From an uncultured Christensenella sp. (GTDB lineage Bacteria > Bacillota > Clostridia > Christensenellales > CAG-917), in the NCBI GenBank assembly GCA_910578325.1, contig CAJTQT010000003.1, positions 124,001-188,000 on the forward strand: a DNA stretch of 64,000 bases, given 5' to 3'. A program made the position numbers and the translations under genes. The stretch's first letter is position 1; the number at the start of each line of letters is the position of its first letter. The notes under the pieces are model-generated. The model was not told where the DNA came from. It saw nothing but the letters and a program-made list of their open reading frames with translations, and made no database searches. Below are positions 8,977 through 18,103 of this stretch, in pieces.

Positions 8977-11614
8977 TTTGTTCTTCCTCCTTTTTATTTT
9001 CCTCCGCAAACAGTTCTTGCACATACTCTCCTGCCGTTATGCGTATACACGCCCTGAGTTCAGTCGAGCCGATAAAAAACGCTTGTCCCGTTATCGCAGA
9101 GATTATCATTCTTTGTTCTTCTGTATTAAAACTGTCACCTGCCGAATAGACATCGAGGACATCTTTCATATCGGGTGCAGACAGTTTGAAGATGAACATG
9201 TATTGCGAGTTCTTTATGATTGCACTCGTTTTACTGCGCAACTCTTCGTTTGCATTCCAATCCGCAATATTCTGTGTGGCTGGTATAAAACTGCCGCCGT
9301 ACTTTCTTATGCGTTTACTCATCGAATAGAAAAAGTCGAGCGCAATCGGGAATTTCGCATCGATAAACAAATGTGCCTCGTCGCACACTATCATTGTCCT
9401 CAAATTTTTTCCATTTTTGTTCGCTTCTCTTGCGTTTATAACTTCCTGCTCTATAAAGCGGAACACTAATAGCATTTGAGCGTTTGCAACTACATTGTTC
9501 TTGTTTGCAAACAACGACTGAAAGTTGAAATCTATAAAACTCGCTTGCGTAGAGAGTGTACTCGGCGCATTCCATATATCCGAATATCTGCCAGTAACAA
9601 ACTTTTGCAAGTACAGTTCCGCCGTCCTCATATCTCGCAAAGTAAGTGCGTCCAATCCATCTTTATCTTTCTCTTTTAATGTGTCGAGCAAATCTGAAAA
9701 CAACGGGAAATAATCTGCCGGGAAGTTCGAGCAATCCGTGTTCTCCGTTATACCCATTTTCTCGTAGGTTTCGACTGTCAAGTTATTGATAAGCTCTATT
9801 ACATCCGTAGGTGCGTCCGCAAGTACAATTTTGAAAAAACTCTCCAATGTCTTTAAGTGCGTATTGAAAGTAACCGTCGGATCGGCGACAGTTCCGTCCT
9901 CTGTCAATACCTTATATATATGGAATGGATTGATACGCCCTTCTTTCGCATTGCCGACATCGATTATGTTTCCGTAGATATTTCTCGCAAGCGATATGTA
10001 TTCCGCTTCGGGATCTAACACGATAACCCTTGTGCCGTTGCCCCATTCGTTTAGGATTAGGTTTTTCAAAAAGTATGATTTACCGCTACCCGACTTACCT
10101 ATTATCATCGCATTGCTGTTTTGATATAGATTGCCTCGTTTCCAAAGATTGAATATGAACGGATAGCCGTTAGTCCTATTCTCGCCGAGCAATATTCCGC
10201 CATCGTCCATTACGCATGTACGTACAAACGGAAACACTGCTGCAAGCGACGAGCTGTTTATGCCTCTTTCAAATTTGGACAATACGGATACGGGAGAAAT
10301 GTTTGCAGACTTGAATCCCTCAATTTGCAAACCATAAAGCATTGACGGCTTGAAATTGCCCGTAAGCATTGAGCGGCGCACGGTCTTTTTATAGTTCTCA
10401 TCATTTAGATAGTTATACGCCGTAACCGTAAGTGTGACATCGAATAGGCTCTCGTTTTCTGTCTGCAACCTATCTAATAGCGTGTTCATTGTTTCTCTAT
10501 GCGTTTCGGCTCTGTTGCTTTCGCTTGCCTTTTCAGACAACAACTGCTTTGTTTCCATCTCGCCGATGCACTTGTCTATTCTCTTGATTGCCTTAAACTT
10601 GTCTACGGGTTTTATGTGCATTACAACTTTAGTATTTGGAATATTGAACAGTTCTGCACCCCAAGCGTTTTTGACTTTTAGAGGATAATCCGCAACCGTA
10701 AGCACGCTTGCTTCGATACCGTCTATCATGTACTTGTTAGCCTTAAATTCAATCTCTTTCGGCTTTACCCATTCTGTTAGTTTATCGCTCTCGATTTCGT
10801 TCACTTCACGCTCGTCGAAATTGTGCGAATTGCTGTATCTCATAAATACCGCAGTTTCTCTGCTCTCAAGCATTTTCGTACTAAGTCCGCATTTGTTTAT
10901 TTCTGCCGAAATATTGATTGCCGTGTTTTCAAGGTCAAGTTCGTTCTTTCCGTAGACCACGATGAAATAATCCGATATATACTGCTTGCGAATATTGTTC
11001 ATTTTGTCTATGCGGTCTATGCGCTCCTGCAAAATATTAGATTTAATATCCTTTACAGCGTTATCCTCAATTCCGTTTTGCACTTCGGATAATCTACAAA
11101 ACAACTCGCTTGAAAATGCGTCGAGCGTTACAGGACGGTCTATCTTTACGATGTCTGCGCTTTGCGTTCCGTCCAACAATTTGAGTGCGTTTGCAAGATA
11201 GTTGATATCTATATTTTGCTCCGCAACATCTTCTATCCCAAAGTTCTTTTGTCCTACTTTAATAACTCTGCCGTAAGTGCCGCCACTATAAACAAGCAAT
11301 CCGCTTTCTTTAATCTCTTTAAGTCCTATAAGAGTATCTACATTCTCCTTTGGATTTTTAGCCGTTAGCGTATAACGCTTCTTTGCAAATAAAAACTTGA
11401 TATTCTCGAAAATACATGTGTAGAAAATGCCGTCTTGCGTGGGCATAAACATAACAACTGCGACTACTCCCATAATCGCCGCAAACGCCCAATTTTTTGT
11501 CGTAATTGCGACGAATATTATCGCAAGCACCGCAAGCGCAACGATAATATCTACAATCGAATAGCACTTCCACACCGTGTTTTTTACCTTTATTTTTTTA
11601 GGGATAATCCTCAT
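8966..11614 (-). CDS. virB4: VirB4-type conjugation ATPase with N-terminal VirB3-like membrane segments
   Basis: 882 residues. Residues 20-65 form two hydrophobic segments (IVDIIVALAVLAIIFVAI, then WAFAAIMGVVAVVMFM), as in VirB3/PrgI-like domains, so this is probably a VirB3-VirB4 fusion. Walker A is IIGKSGSGKSYF (about 503-514). The nearby LDPEAEY motif and the Walker B VCDEAHLF (about 740) are typical of VirB4/TraE/Tn916-type ATPases. The protein powers substrate transfer and pilin handling at the inner membrane. The ATG overlaps the VirB6 stop by 4 bases, and its own stop overlaps the adhesin start, which implies translational coupling. Confidence 0.93.
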   Translation of the reverse strand: MRIIPKKIKVKNTVWKCYSIVDIIVALAVLAIIFVAITTKNWAFAAIMGVVAVVMFMPTQDGIFYTCIFENIKFLFAKKRYTLTAKNPKENVDTLIGLKEIKESGLLVYSGGTYGRVIKVGQKNFGIEDVAEQNIDINYLANALKLLDGTQSADIVKIDRPVTLDAFSSELFCRLSEVQNGIEDNAVKDIKSNILQERIDRIDKMNNIRKQYISDYFIVVYGKNELDLENTAINISAEINKCGLSTKMLESRETAVFMRYSNSHNFDEREVNEIESDKLTEWVKPKEIEFKANKYMIDGIEASVLTVADYPLKVKNAWGAELFNIPNTKVVMHIKPVDKFKAIKRIDKCIGEMETKQLLSEKASESNRAETHRETMNTLLDRLQTENESLFDVTLTVTAYNYLNDENYKKTVRRSMLTGNFKPSMLYGLQIEGFKSANISPVSVLSKFERGINSSSLAAVFPFVRTCVMDDGGILLGENRTNGYPFIFNLWKRGNLYQNSNAMIIGKSGSGKSYFLKNLILNEWGNGTRVIVLDPEAEYISLARNIYGNIIDVGNAKEGRINPFHIYKVLTEDGTVADPTVTFNTHLKTLESFFKIVLADAPTDVIELINNLTVETYEKMGITENTDCSNFPADYFPLFSDLLDTLKEKDKDGLDALTLRDMRTAELYLQKFVTGRYSDIWNAPSTLSTQASFIDFNFQSLFANKNNVVANAQMLLVFRFIEQEVINAREANKNGKNLRTMIVCDEAHLFIDAKFPIALDFFYSMSKRIRKYGGSFIPATQNIADWNANEELRSKTSAIIKNSQYMFIFKLSAPDMKDVLDVYSAGDSFNTEEQRMIISAITGQAFFIGSTELRACIRITAGEYVQELFAEENKKEEEQIEN

Positions 11615-12771
11615 TCACTTCCTCCCGTTTCGTCTGACGAGCTTACATCTTCGCTATACTTTTCCTCGTCCTTTTCTTTGTTCTCCGACTTGTGTTTTTT
11701 AGAGTGTATAACTCCTCGAATAATCTTTGATGCAGTGCCAATAGTAAGCGCACCTGCTATTCTTCCGCCATAAAATGCGCTTCTTAGGAAACTTCCGCCT
11801 GCGTGCATATCGTCCGCTTGCCCGAATAATCTCGCAAATAAATTCTGCCCTGCGGGTATAAGTAACGCTCCGCCTATAATCATTACGATTTTGAAGATAC
11901 CATTCCCAAAATTGCCCATATTTGGAATACTTATATTCGTGATAATAGGCAAAAGCAGAATAAATACGTTTACAGAGAAGATTGTTCCGTATGCAATGAT
12001 TATTTTGGTTATAAATGTTTCTCGCCAAATTTTGAATCTTGCGCCGTCATCCATAGACAAAGTTGCCATTGAAATCGGCATTGTGATATACAGCAAAACT
12101 ATCTCGTAAACACGCTTTGCAAGGTTGAGCGCCGCAACAAGCATTGCAAGCACTACACCGATTGATGCGATAAGACTCGGTATGTACATAAATGTGTTTG
12201 GATTTACCATTCCGTCCATTTCCCACGACATCGGCCATATACCGAACATAGCCGTTTGGTATGTGCCGAAAATGTCGTGTACCGAAAGCGAAGTTATATC
12301 AACTTCCGCCATAGAATAGCCGTTTAGCCAATCCCCTACACAAGCATTAAATAGTGCATTTGAAAGTTTTGTAGTATTCTCTATTTGGAAAATTCGAGCA
12401 ACGAGTTCCAATACCGCATTTGAAATGAGAATGCCAAGTATTACAACGATTAGCATCGCCATAGTACCGAGCAACGCCAAGAAGAATTTGCCTACAATAC
12501 TTGTGATGTTGCGGTTATTTGAAATCATATTCTTTACAAGCGCTACAATTGTGAATATACAGCCAAGTCCTACAGCCAATATGAACACGCACCAAAATAT
12601 AGAACTTACGCCCGTTGAGTTTACAAGGTACTCAATCAAGTTCACTTTCTGCCCGTGATATATAACATCCGTTATCCCCGTCATCGCCGAGAATATATCC
12701 ATTAACCCATCTACCATTCTGAGTAGCCAAAGAAAGAGTTGGAGTACAAACTCCTGTAAAAAAATTATCAT
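11611..12771 (-). CDS. virB6: VirB6/TrbL-like polytopic membrane protein of the transfer channel
   Basis: 386 residues with about six to eight hydrophobic segments (for example SIFWCVFILAVGLGCIFTIV and MAMLIVVILGILISNAVL) and a soluble acidic C-terminal tail rich in Lys, Glu and Ser. Size, topology and the place between pilin and VirB4 genes match the VirB6-like inner membrane channel component of Gram-positive conjugation systems. AGAGGTAGCGTA precedes the ATG. The assignment rests on topology and context; no sequence signature is decisive. Confidence 0.8.
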   Translation of the reverse strand: MIIFLQEFVLQLFLWLLRMVDGLMDIFSAMTGITDVIYHGQKVNLIEYLVNSTGVSSIFWCVFILAVGLGCIFTIVALVKNMISNNRNITSIVGKFFLALLGTMAMLIVVILGILISNAVLELVARIFQIENTTKLSNALFNACVGDWLNGYSMAEVDITSLSVHDIFGTYQTAMFGIWPMSWEMDGMVNPNTFMYIPSLIASIGVVLAMLVAALNLAKRVYEIVLLYITMPISMATLSMDDGARFKIWRETFITKIIIAYGTIFSVNVFILLLPIITNISIPNMGNFGNGIFKIVMIIGGALLIPAGQNLFARLFGQADDMHAGGSFLRSAFYGGRIAGALTIGTASKIIRGVIHSKKHKSENKEKDEEKYSEDVSSSDETGGSE

Positions 12772-12788
12772 TACGCTACCTCTTAAAA

Positions 12789-12816
12789 GTAAGGCGACAG
12801 ATAACTGCCGCCTTAC
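12789..12816 (-). terminator. Stem-loop between pilin and virB6 genes
   Basis: The minus-strand RNA forms a 12-bp stem, GTAAGGCGGCAG / CTGTCGCCTTAC with one G-U pair, and a TTAT loop, followed by only four T residues. It sits right after the pilin stop and before virB6. A partial terminator or a 3'-stabilising hairpin would give more pilin than downstream products. Confidence 0.55.
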
Positions 12817-12837
12817 TCATCTATTGATTAGTTGTTA

Positions 12838-13128
12838 TCAACCTACCCAAGCGGACAAGCCGTTGATAAGCAAAGGTGCGCCCATTGCGACGACGAATAT
12901 TATGACAATGCCGATAATAAGGTTTTTAACCATGTCTCTTGCGTTTATCTTTTCCTCGTTCTTATGCGCAACCGCTATTCTTATGCCTACATATGCGCCC
13001 CAAAGCACAACCGCTGCCGCAAGCGCGATTACTATGTACACCCAAAAGCTGTCCATAAGACTTTTGAGTTTTTCTACTATCTGCGCAAGGTTTTCATTGA
13101 GTGTTGTTTCTGCCAATATATTTACCAT
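12838..13128 (-). CDS. VirB2-like pilin-type small membrane protein
   Basis: 96 residues: a short amphipathic N-terminus, then two membrane segments (VYIVIALAAAVVLWGAYVGI and NLIIGIVIIFVVAMGAPLLI) joined by a charged hairpin, RIAVAHKNEEKINARDM. This two-helix layout with a basic loop is that of VirB2/TrbC-like pilins and of Maff2-type proteins in Clostridia elements. No cleavable signal peptide is obvious. AAAGGAG precedes the ATG by 11 bases. A stem-loop follows the gene. The second half is paralogous to the C-terminus of the adhesin at 6058-8976. Confidence 0.78.
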   Translation of the reverse strand: MVNILAETTLNENLAQIVEKLKSLMDSFWVYIVIALAAAVVLWGAYVGIRIAVAHKNEEKINARDMVKNLIIGIVIIFVVAMGAPLLINGLSAWVG

Positions 13129-13131
13129 ATC

Positions 13132-14577
13132 TTATTTATCTCCTTTCTTATTCTTCTTTTTCTTGATAATAACTGCCGTTACGATACCGCCAGCCGCAAG
13201 TAAAATGAGTGCAACAAGCGTACCTATAAACAGCGCAGGACTTCCGCCCTTCTTCTCTCCACCGTCCTCTACATTAGGTTCATCGGGATTATCGGGAGTT
13301 GTTGGCTCTGTCGGCTCGGTTGGTTCATCGGGTGTGGTTGGTTCGCTCGGTTCAATAGGAGTTATAGGTTCTTCCTCTTTCTCAATCTCAAGCTCGTACC
13401 ACATAACCGTATCGCCGTTTTCATCAAGCATTTCTACTTCATACTTTCCGCTTTCAACCTCTGCAAAATTCACATTGCCGTTATCGTCTATTACAAAGTC
13501 ATAGCGATTACCTTTTTCTTCCGTAAAAGTAACCGTTATTACGGAATTGTTTTCCTCGCCGCACTCGCAAATATAAGAAATATGGATATTCTTATTTTCC
13601 TTATCCAACTCTGCCGTAACGCTGTACTTATGCTCGTGTTCGCTCGGCTCATCGGGCGTAGTCGGCTCTGTGGGCGTATCGGGATTTTCGGGAGTTATAG
13701 GTTCGGAAGGTTCAACGGGCGTTTCGGGTTTTGTAGGTTCTTTTGCATCCGTCGGCTGTTCTCCGCTTCTCACAAAATCCGAAAGATAACTGTACTCGCA
13801 CTCCGTGCAAGTATGCTTTGTATATCCGATTTCCGTAGGCGTTGCTTCTACAACGGTATCCTCAAACTTATGTCCGAGCGGATTAACATAATCCGTGACA
13901 TATTGCGACTCGCAATCTTCGCACTTATGAAGTACATATCCGTAAGCCGTGCAAGTTGCGTCAACCGTTTCTGCGCCGTAACTATGTCCCGTCGCTTCCG
14001 TTTCGCTGTCCGTGTAACTATCCTCGCAATTCTCGCATGTATGCGTTGTAAAACCTTTTTCAAGGCAAGTAGGCTCGGTGACTATCGCTTTATAATCGTG
14101 TCCGAAAGCAAGCACTACGCTATCCGTATAGGCATAATCACAAGCACTGCAAGTATGTACGGTATATCCGTCTGTAATGCAGGTTGCAACCGTAACTTCA
14201 TCTACAAACGAATGTCCAAGCGGATTAAGATACGAGTCTGTAAACTCATACCCACAATTAACGCAAAAGTGCGTTGTATAACCGCTGTTTGTGCAAGTCG
14301 GCTCAACTACAATATCTTTGAAACTGTGTTCCAAAACATCTGTGAACCCGTCCTTATAACTGTCTGTGCATTTCTCGCAAGTATAGAGTGTATATCCCTT
14401 TTCTTTGCAAGTTGCTCCGATAACTTCCGCTTTATAATCATGTTCGCATATCTCGCTTGCACCGTCATAAGCAGAAGCTGTTTTATTTGTTGTAACTCCA
14501 AAGAGCATTACGAAAAGCGATAGTGCGAGCAGTATTATGCCGCACACCGCCAAAATCTTATATCTTTTTTTGACCAT
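13132..14577 (-). CDS. Cysteine-repeat surface protein with proline-rich stalk and C-terminal membrane anchor
   Basis: 481 residues. ATG 14577 is chosen because GGAGGAAATA lies directly upstream; a TTG four codons earlier is inside that site. A signal-type segment (ILAVCGIILLALSLFVMLFG) is followed by six repeats of about 38-40 residues (CKEKGYTLYTCEKCTDSY, CTNSGYTTHFCVNCGYEF and so on) like those in the adhesin at 6058-8976. A Pro/Glu/Thr stalk (TPENPDTPTEPTTPDEPSE), a beta-rich insert and a second stalk come next. The end is a membrane helix, LFIGTLVALILLAAGGIV, and a lysine-rich tail. No LPxTG motif was seen. It lies between the coupling protein and pilin genes, so a role in mating contact is likely but unproven. 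Confidence 0.8.
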   Translation of the reverse strand: MVKKRYKILAVCGIILLALSLFVMLFGVTTNKTASAYDGASEICEHDYKAEVIGATCKEKGYTLYTCEKCTDSYKDGFTDVLEHSFKDIVVEPTCTNSGYTTHFCVNCGYEFTDSYLNPLGHSFVDEVTVATCITDGYTVHTCSACDYAYTDSVVLAFGHDYKAIVTEPTCLEKGFTTHTCENCEDSYTDSETEATGHSYGAETVDATCTAYGYVLHKCEDCESQYVTDYVNPLGHKFEDTVVEATPTEIGYTKHTCTECEYSYLSDFVRSGEQPTDAKEPTKPETPVEPSEPITPENPDTPTEPTTPDEPSEHEHKYSVTAELDKENKNIHISYICECGEENNSVITVTFTEEKGNRYDFVIDDNGNVNFAEVESGKYEVEMLDENGDTVMWYELEIEKEEEPITPIEPSEPTTPDEPTEPTEPTTPDNPDEPNVEDGGEKKGGSPALFIGTLVALILLAAGGIVTAVIIKKKKNKKGDK

Positions 14578-14592
14578 TATTTCCTCCAAAAA

Positions 14593-16806
14593 TTATTTAA
14601 CTGCTTGCTGTTGCAGTTCCAAAAGTTTAGGCAAATCGCCTTTAATTAACGCCGCTATATCTCGGATTTTAATCAGTCTACTTCCTTTGTAGTTTTCCTC
14701 GATCATAAACAGTAACGGTACAATGCTATCCAATTCGGCTTTTTGCACTGCGTCCCTATCTTGCTCGTTGAGAAAGCCATACAGCGGTTGCAATTTGTCT
14801 TTAATTCCTTTCGCTATGCTTTCCCACTGTTCATCGAGTGCTTTTAGTTTCTTTTGTCGCTCGATTTGTTCGGCATACTCTTTGCGTTCTTCTTCCTCTA
14901 TCTGCGCAAGTTTGCTCTCTTCCTCACTCTTTCCGCCTTGTCCCGTTATATCGAACACGTAATCCTCTTTCTTAAACAACACTGCCTCTCGCTTACTCAT
15001 AGGCGCTTTGCCTTCTTTAAAATAGACGTGTGCCAATTCGTATGACGGAGTAAACACCGTCCATATCGGCTCGTATCCTCTCACGCTTACAATCGCATCG
15101 CCTTTCTCATTGCCGTTTAGCCTCTCCAACATACCTACTGTTATTAGCGGTTGGTTTATTGCGCCCGTATTGCTCGATGCAGGATTTTCTGCATTTGTAT
15201 TCACGGAAAAGTTTTTGACTTTCTTTTGTCCGCATAACTCCGAGAACTCACGCCTTGTATCAGGATCGTCCGAGCCTATAAATATCTTGACATTGCAGTT
15301 GGTCTTGATTATATCGCCCACATCCTTGCCGTATTTAGCAGTAAGTTGCGAGTACGATTGCAACACAAACAAAAACCTTATGCCTCTTGAACGGGCAACC
15401 GTAACCATACCCTCGATGTTGTCAAACTTCGGCAAATTAGCAAACTCGTCCAAAATAAAGTAAGTATTGCGTTTCAATACCGCCGTATCCGTTTCTTCTC
15501 TGCGCAAGTTCAGGTTCGCTTTCTCTACCAACTCTTTGTACAGTTGCGTTATAAACAGCGTTACAAATCTGTGTCTTGTAAATCTTTCGTCCGGGACTAT
15601 TATGAATACCGCTTCAGGCTGTTCATCTATGTTCACAATATCCAAATCGTTCTCGCTTGTAAGCGACAGTATTCCGTCGTCCGCAAGCTGTTGCATATAA
15701 CGGTTTACTTCCGAAAGATAACTTGTAAGCGTTTTGTCCGATGTGATAAGAACCGTATTTACAAGTCCTCTAACCTTTGAAAACTTATCTCTGCCTTCAA
15801 GCAAATATTCTCTTAATGCCGTTGTATCTTCCGAGCAGTATTTCGTTATATTGTGATAAATGTTGAACAACAATAACTGCTTTTCCTCTATCTTGCCTTT
15901 TATGCAGTCCTCGCAAAACGCAAGCACAAGTCCGAATATCAAGTTTCTTGCTCCTTCCTCCCATGTAGGTTGGTCTTTATTGGAAACGGGACAGATTGTG
16001 TAAACAAGGTCTTGTGCGTTTTCGTAGATCTCGTCCTTTAACTCCTGCATTCGGGTTCGTGCGTCCTTGTAAGATAAGAATGTCTCACCTGCGCCGTAAT
16101 ACTTTCCGTCTTTGTTTTGCAAATTGTTTTCAAGTTCCTTTACCAATCGGATACGGCGTAAAAGCACATTCATAGGATTCCATCTCTGAGACGAGTACGG
16201 CTCTCTTAAATCGAGTACCGAAATTTTGTATCCCTCTTTTTCAAGGTGCTTTGCGTGTTTCTCATACAGTTCCTTTTTAGGATCTGAAATGATTAAGCTC
16301 GGCTTGCCTTTGCTTTTAGACAGCACGGATATATTTTGGTCTACAAAACCAGTCGTCTTACCGCTTCCCGTTGTTCCAACAATCAATGCGTGCAGTTGGC
16401 TCGTCGTTATTACCTCAACTCCGCTTCCTTTCTTCTCCGCACCTATTACAATTCCGTCGCTCTTGTCTTTAACGCCGTTCCAATTAGTAACCGTAAATTC
16501 TTTCAGTTGCTTTAAGCGTTTTGCATTAAGCCACTCGGTATCTTCGAGGTCGTTCTCGTGCATTGCAATATTCTGTGCGTCTATGCGATACATCATCAAA
16601 AATCCCACAAGCAGCAGTCCGTCTACTACGCCGTTCGTCAGCCAATAGTTGCGATTTTTCAATATATCCGCCAAACTGTTCGCTCCGCCCAATGTGAATA
16701 AGAACAGAATCAGCGCCGCAACGAATGCGAAAACGATAATCCATAATAGAATGCCAAGTCTATGTGACTTGTGTTTTTTATGTTTTTGAGCTTCTTCTCT
16801 ATTCAA
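14593..16806 (-). CDS. virD4: VirD4/TraG-type coupling protein (T4CP)
   Basis: 737 residues from TTG 16806 with AAGGAGG upstream; the start overlaps the relaxase stop. Two N-terminal membrane segments (LGILLWIIVFAFVAALILFL, then WLTNGVVDGLLLVGFLMMY) are followed by Walker A LIVGTTGSGKTTGF (about 140-153) and Walker B FILDEFANLPKF (about 448-459), the latter diagnostic of TraG/VirD4 coupling proteins. Motifs such as VARSRGIRFLFVLQSYSQL follow. It brings the relaxase-DNA complex to the secretion channel. The C-terminal third is charged and coiled-coil-like. Confidence 0.95.
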   Translation of the reverse strand: MNREEAQKHKKHKSHRLGILLWIIVFAFVAALILFLFTLGGANSLADILKNRNYWLTNGVVDGLLLVGFLMMYRIDAQNIAMHENDLEDTEWLNAKRLKQLKEFTVTNWNGVKDKSDGIVIGAEKKGSGVEVITTSQLHALIVGTTGSGKTTGFVDQNISVLSKSKGKPSLIISDPKKELYEKHAKHLEKEGYKISVLDLREPYSSQRWNPMNVLLRRIRLVKELENNLQNKDGKYYGAGETFLSYKDARTRMQELKDEIYENAQDLVYTICPVSNKDQPTWEEGARNLIFGLVLAFCEDCIKGKIEEKQLLLFNIYHNITKYCSEDTTALREYLLEGRDKFSKVRGLVNTVLITSDKTLTSYLSEVNRYMQQLADDGILSLTSENDLDIVNIDEQPEAVFIIVPDERFTRHRFVTLFITQLYKELVEKANLNLRREETDTAVLKRNTYFILDEFANLPKFDNIEGMVTVARSRGIRFLFVLQSYSQLTAKYGKDVGDIIKTNCNVKIFIGSDDPDTRREFSELCGQKKVKNFSVNTNAENPASSNTGAINQPLITVGMLERLNGNEKGDAIVSVRGYEPIWTVFTPSYELAHVYFKEGKAPMSKREAVLFKKEDYVFDITGQGGKSEEESKLAQIEEEERKEYAEQIERQKKLKALDEQWESIAKGIKDKLQPLYGFLNEQDRDAVQKAELDSIVPLLFMIEENYKGSRLIKIRDIAALIKGDLPKLLELQQQAVK

Positions 16807-18103
16807 TTTTGTTGTTTTCCTCCTTTATAGATTGTTGCGCTTCCGCTTGCTCCTCTTTGCGCTCATTCTCTATTTCCTTTTCTATGTCCTGCAAACGATG
16901 AGAAAAATCTCTTTCCAACAGTTCGCATTCTTTACCGAAAGTTAGAAAGAAACTATCCAAACGCCTACCTACGCTTCTTTGCGACATTACGAGTCTGCGT
17001 TTTAGTTTTGTATCATTTGCTTTGTAACGGACTTTCGGATTTCGCTCGAAATATTCGGGTTTAATAAACTTACATAGATTGAGAACGAGATTGCCTTGTC
17101 TGCGCTTGTAGTCCGCCTCGATGTCCTCTATAATTTTGATTTTGCTTATGTCAATCTTTTGATGATACTTTGGCGACTCGCTATCCGTTTCATCATTCTT
17201 TCCGCAGATGTTTTCTATTACACGCCGCTTTTCTTCAAGTGATTTATAAAACCGCAAATCTGCTTGCCTTGCCGTCTTGTCATAATCGAGCATCATTCGG
17301 ACGATATTATCTACTCGCTCCCTATACGCTTCCATATCCCGACTGTTGTAGGACAGTCGCCCTGTCTTTGGCAAATCCTTTGCAAGCGACAGTATTTCCT
17401 TTCTTATCTCATCACTACTGCACATTGCAACTTTGACTGCTGTCAGACTTCGCAGTTTTTCCAATCCCTCATCTCTCGCTTCGTGCAAATTGTTTCGCTC
17501 ATCGTCCGCAAATAATGCAAGCCTAACGTGCATATTATCAATCGCTTGATTTTTTAATCTTCCTCTTTTTCTATAACCAAGCGTTCCGTCATCGTTTTTA
17601 TACTTTGCTTCTTTTTCCCAAAACACAAAATGAATATGTAAGTGGTGCGGTCTGTCCAAATGCAGTGCACACATCAAGTCGATATTATCCGTTTTAAGTC
17701 CTGCTTCTCGAAAGAATGTTGGAAATACATTTTTAACAAGCCGTATACACTTTTCGGGCGTATCGATCTTTTCGGAATTTTGCGCATTGAAAGATATAAA
17801 TCCGTGCCATATATTGCCTTTATTCTTTTTGGCTCTTGCTTTCATCTCATTTACTTCTTCCTGCACTATCATCCCGTTTTGATTGAATACGCCAGTATTC
17901 TTCTTCAAATAATCAAGCGCAGTAAACTTGTTCCCTGTTCGTTTACCCTCTGTCGTTATATAGTTGTATACATTCTTTTCGCCTGACATATCATAGAAGG
18001 CTCGCTCTGTCGCATTCTTATTTCGCTCATAATCATTCGCATTTCTGCTTAACGAATAAGGCGTATACCTTATATCGAAAATTACAGGTTGACTGTTTTC
18101 CAT
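16799..18103 (-). CDS. MobP-type HUH relaxase
   Basis: 434 residues, starting ATG with GAGGTGGACTA upstream. The metal-binding HUH motif is HLDRPHHLHIHFVFWEKE (about residues 146-163), as in MobP/MobL-like relaxases of Clostridia elements. The catalytic tyrosine is probably in the N-terminal segment around NVYNYITTEGKRTG, though I cannot prove which one. The C-terminal part is charged and helical. It nicks oriT and pilots the transferred strand. It overlaps the accessory gene by 1 base and the T4CP start by 8. Confidence 0.9.
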   Translation of the reverse strand: MENSQPVIFDIRYTPYSLSRNANDYERNKNATERAFYDMSGEKNVYNYITTEGKRTGNKFTALDYLKKNTGVFNQNGMIVQEEVNEMKARAKKNKGNIWHGFISFNAQNSEKIDTPEKCIRLVKNVFPTFFREAGLKTDNIDLMCALHLDRPHHLHIHFVFWEKEAKYKNDDGTLGYRKRGRLKNQAIDNMHVRLALFADDERNNLHEARDEGLEKLRSLTAVKVAMCSSDEIRKEILSLAKDLPKTGRLSYNSRDMEAYRERVDNIVRMMLDYDKTARQADLRFYKSLEEKRRVIENICGKNDETDSESPKYHQKIDISKIKIIEDIEADYKRRQGNLVLNLCKFIKPEYFERNPKVRYKANDTKLKRRLVMSQRSVGRRLDSFFLTFGKECELLERDFSHRLQDIEKEIENERKEEQAEAQQSIKEENNKIE

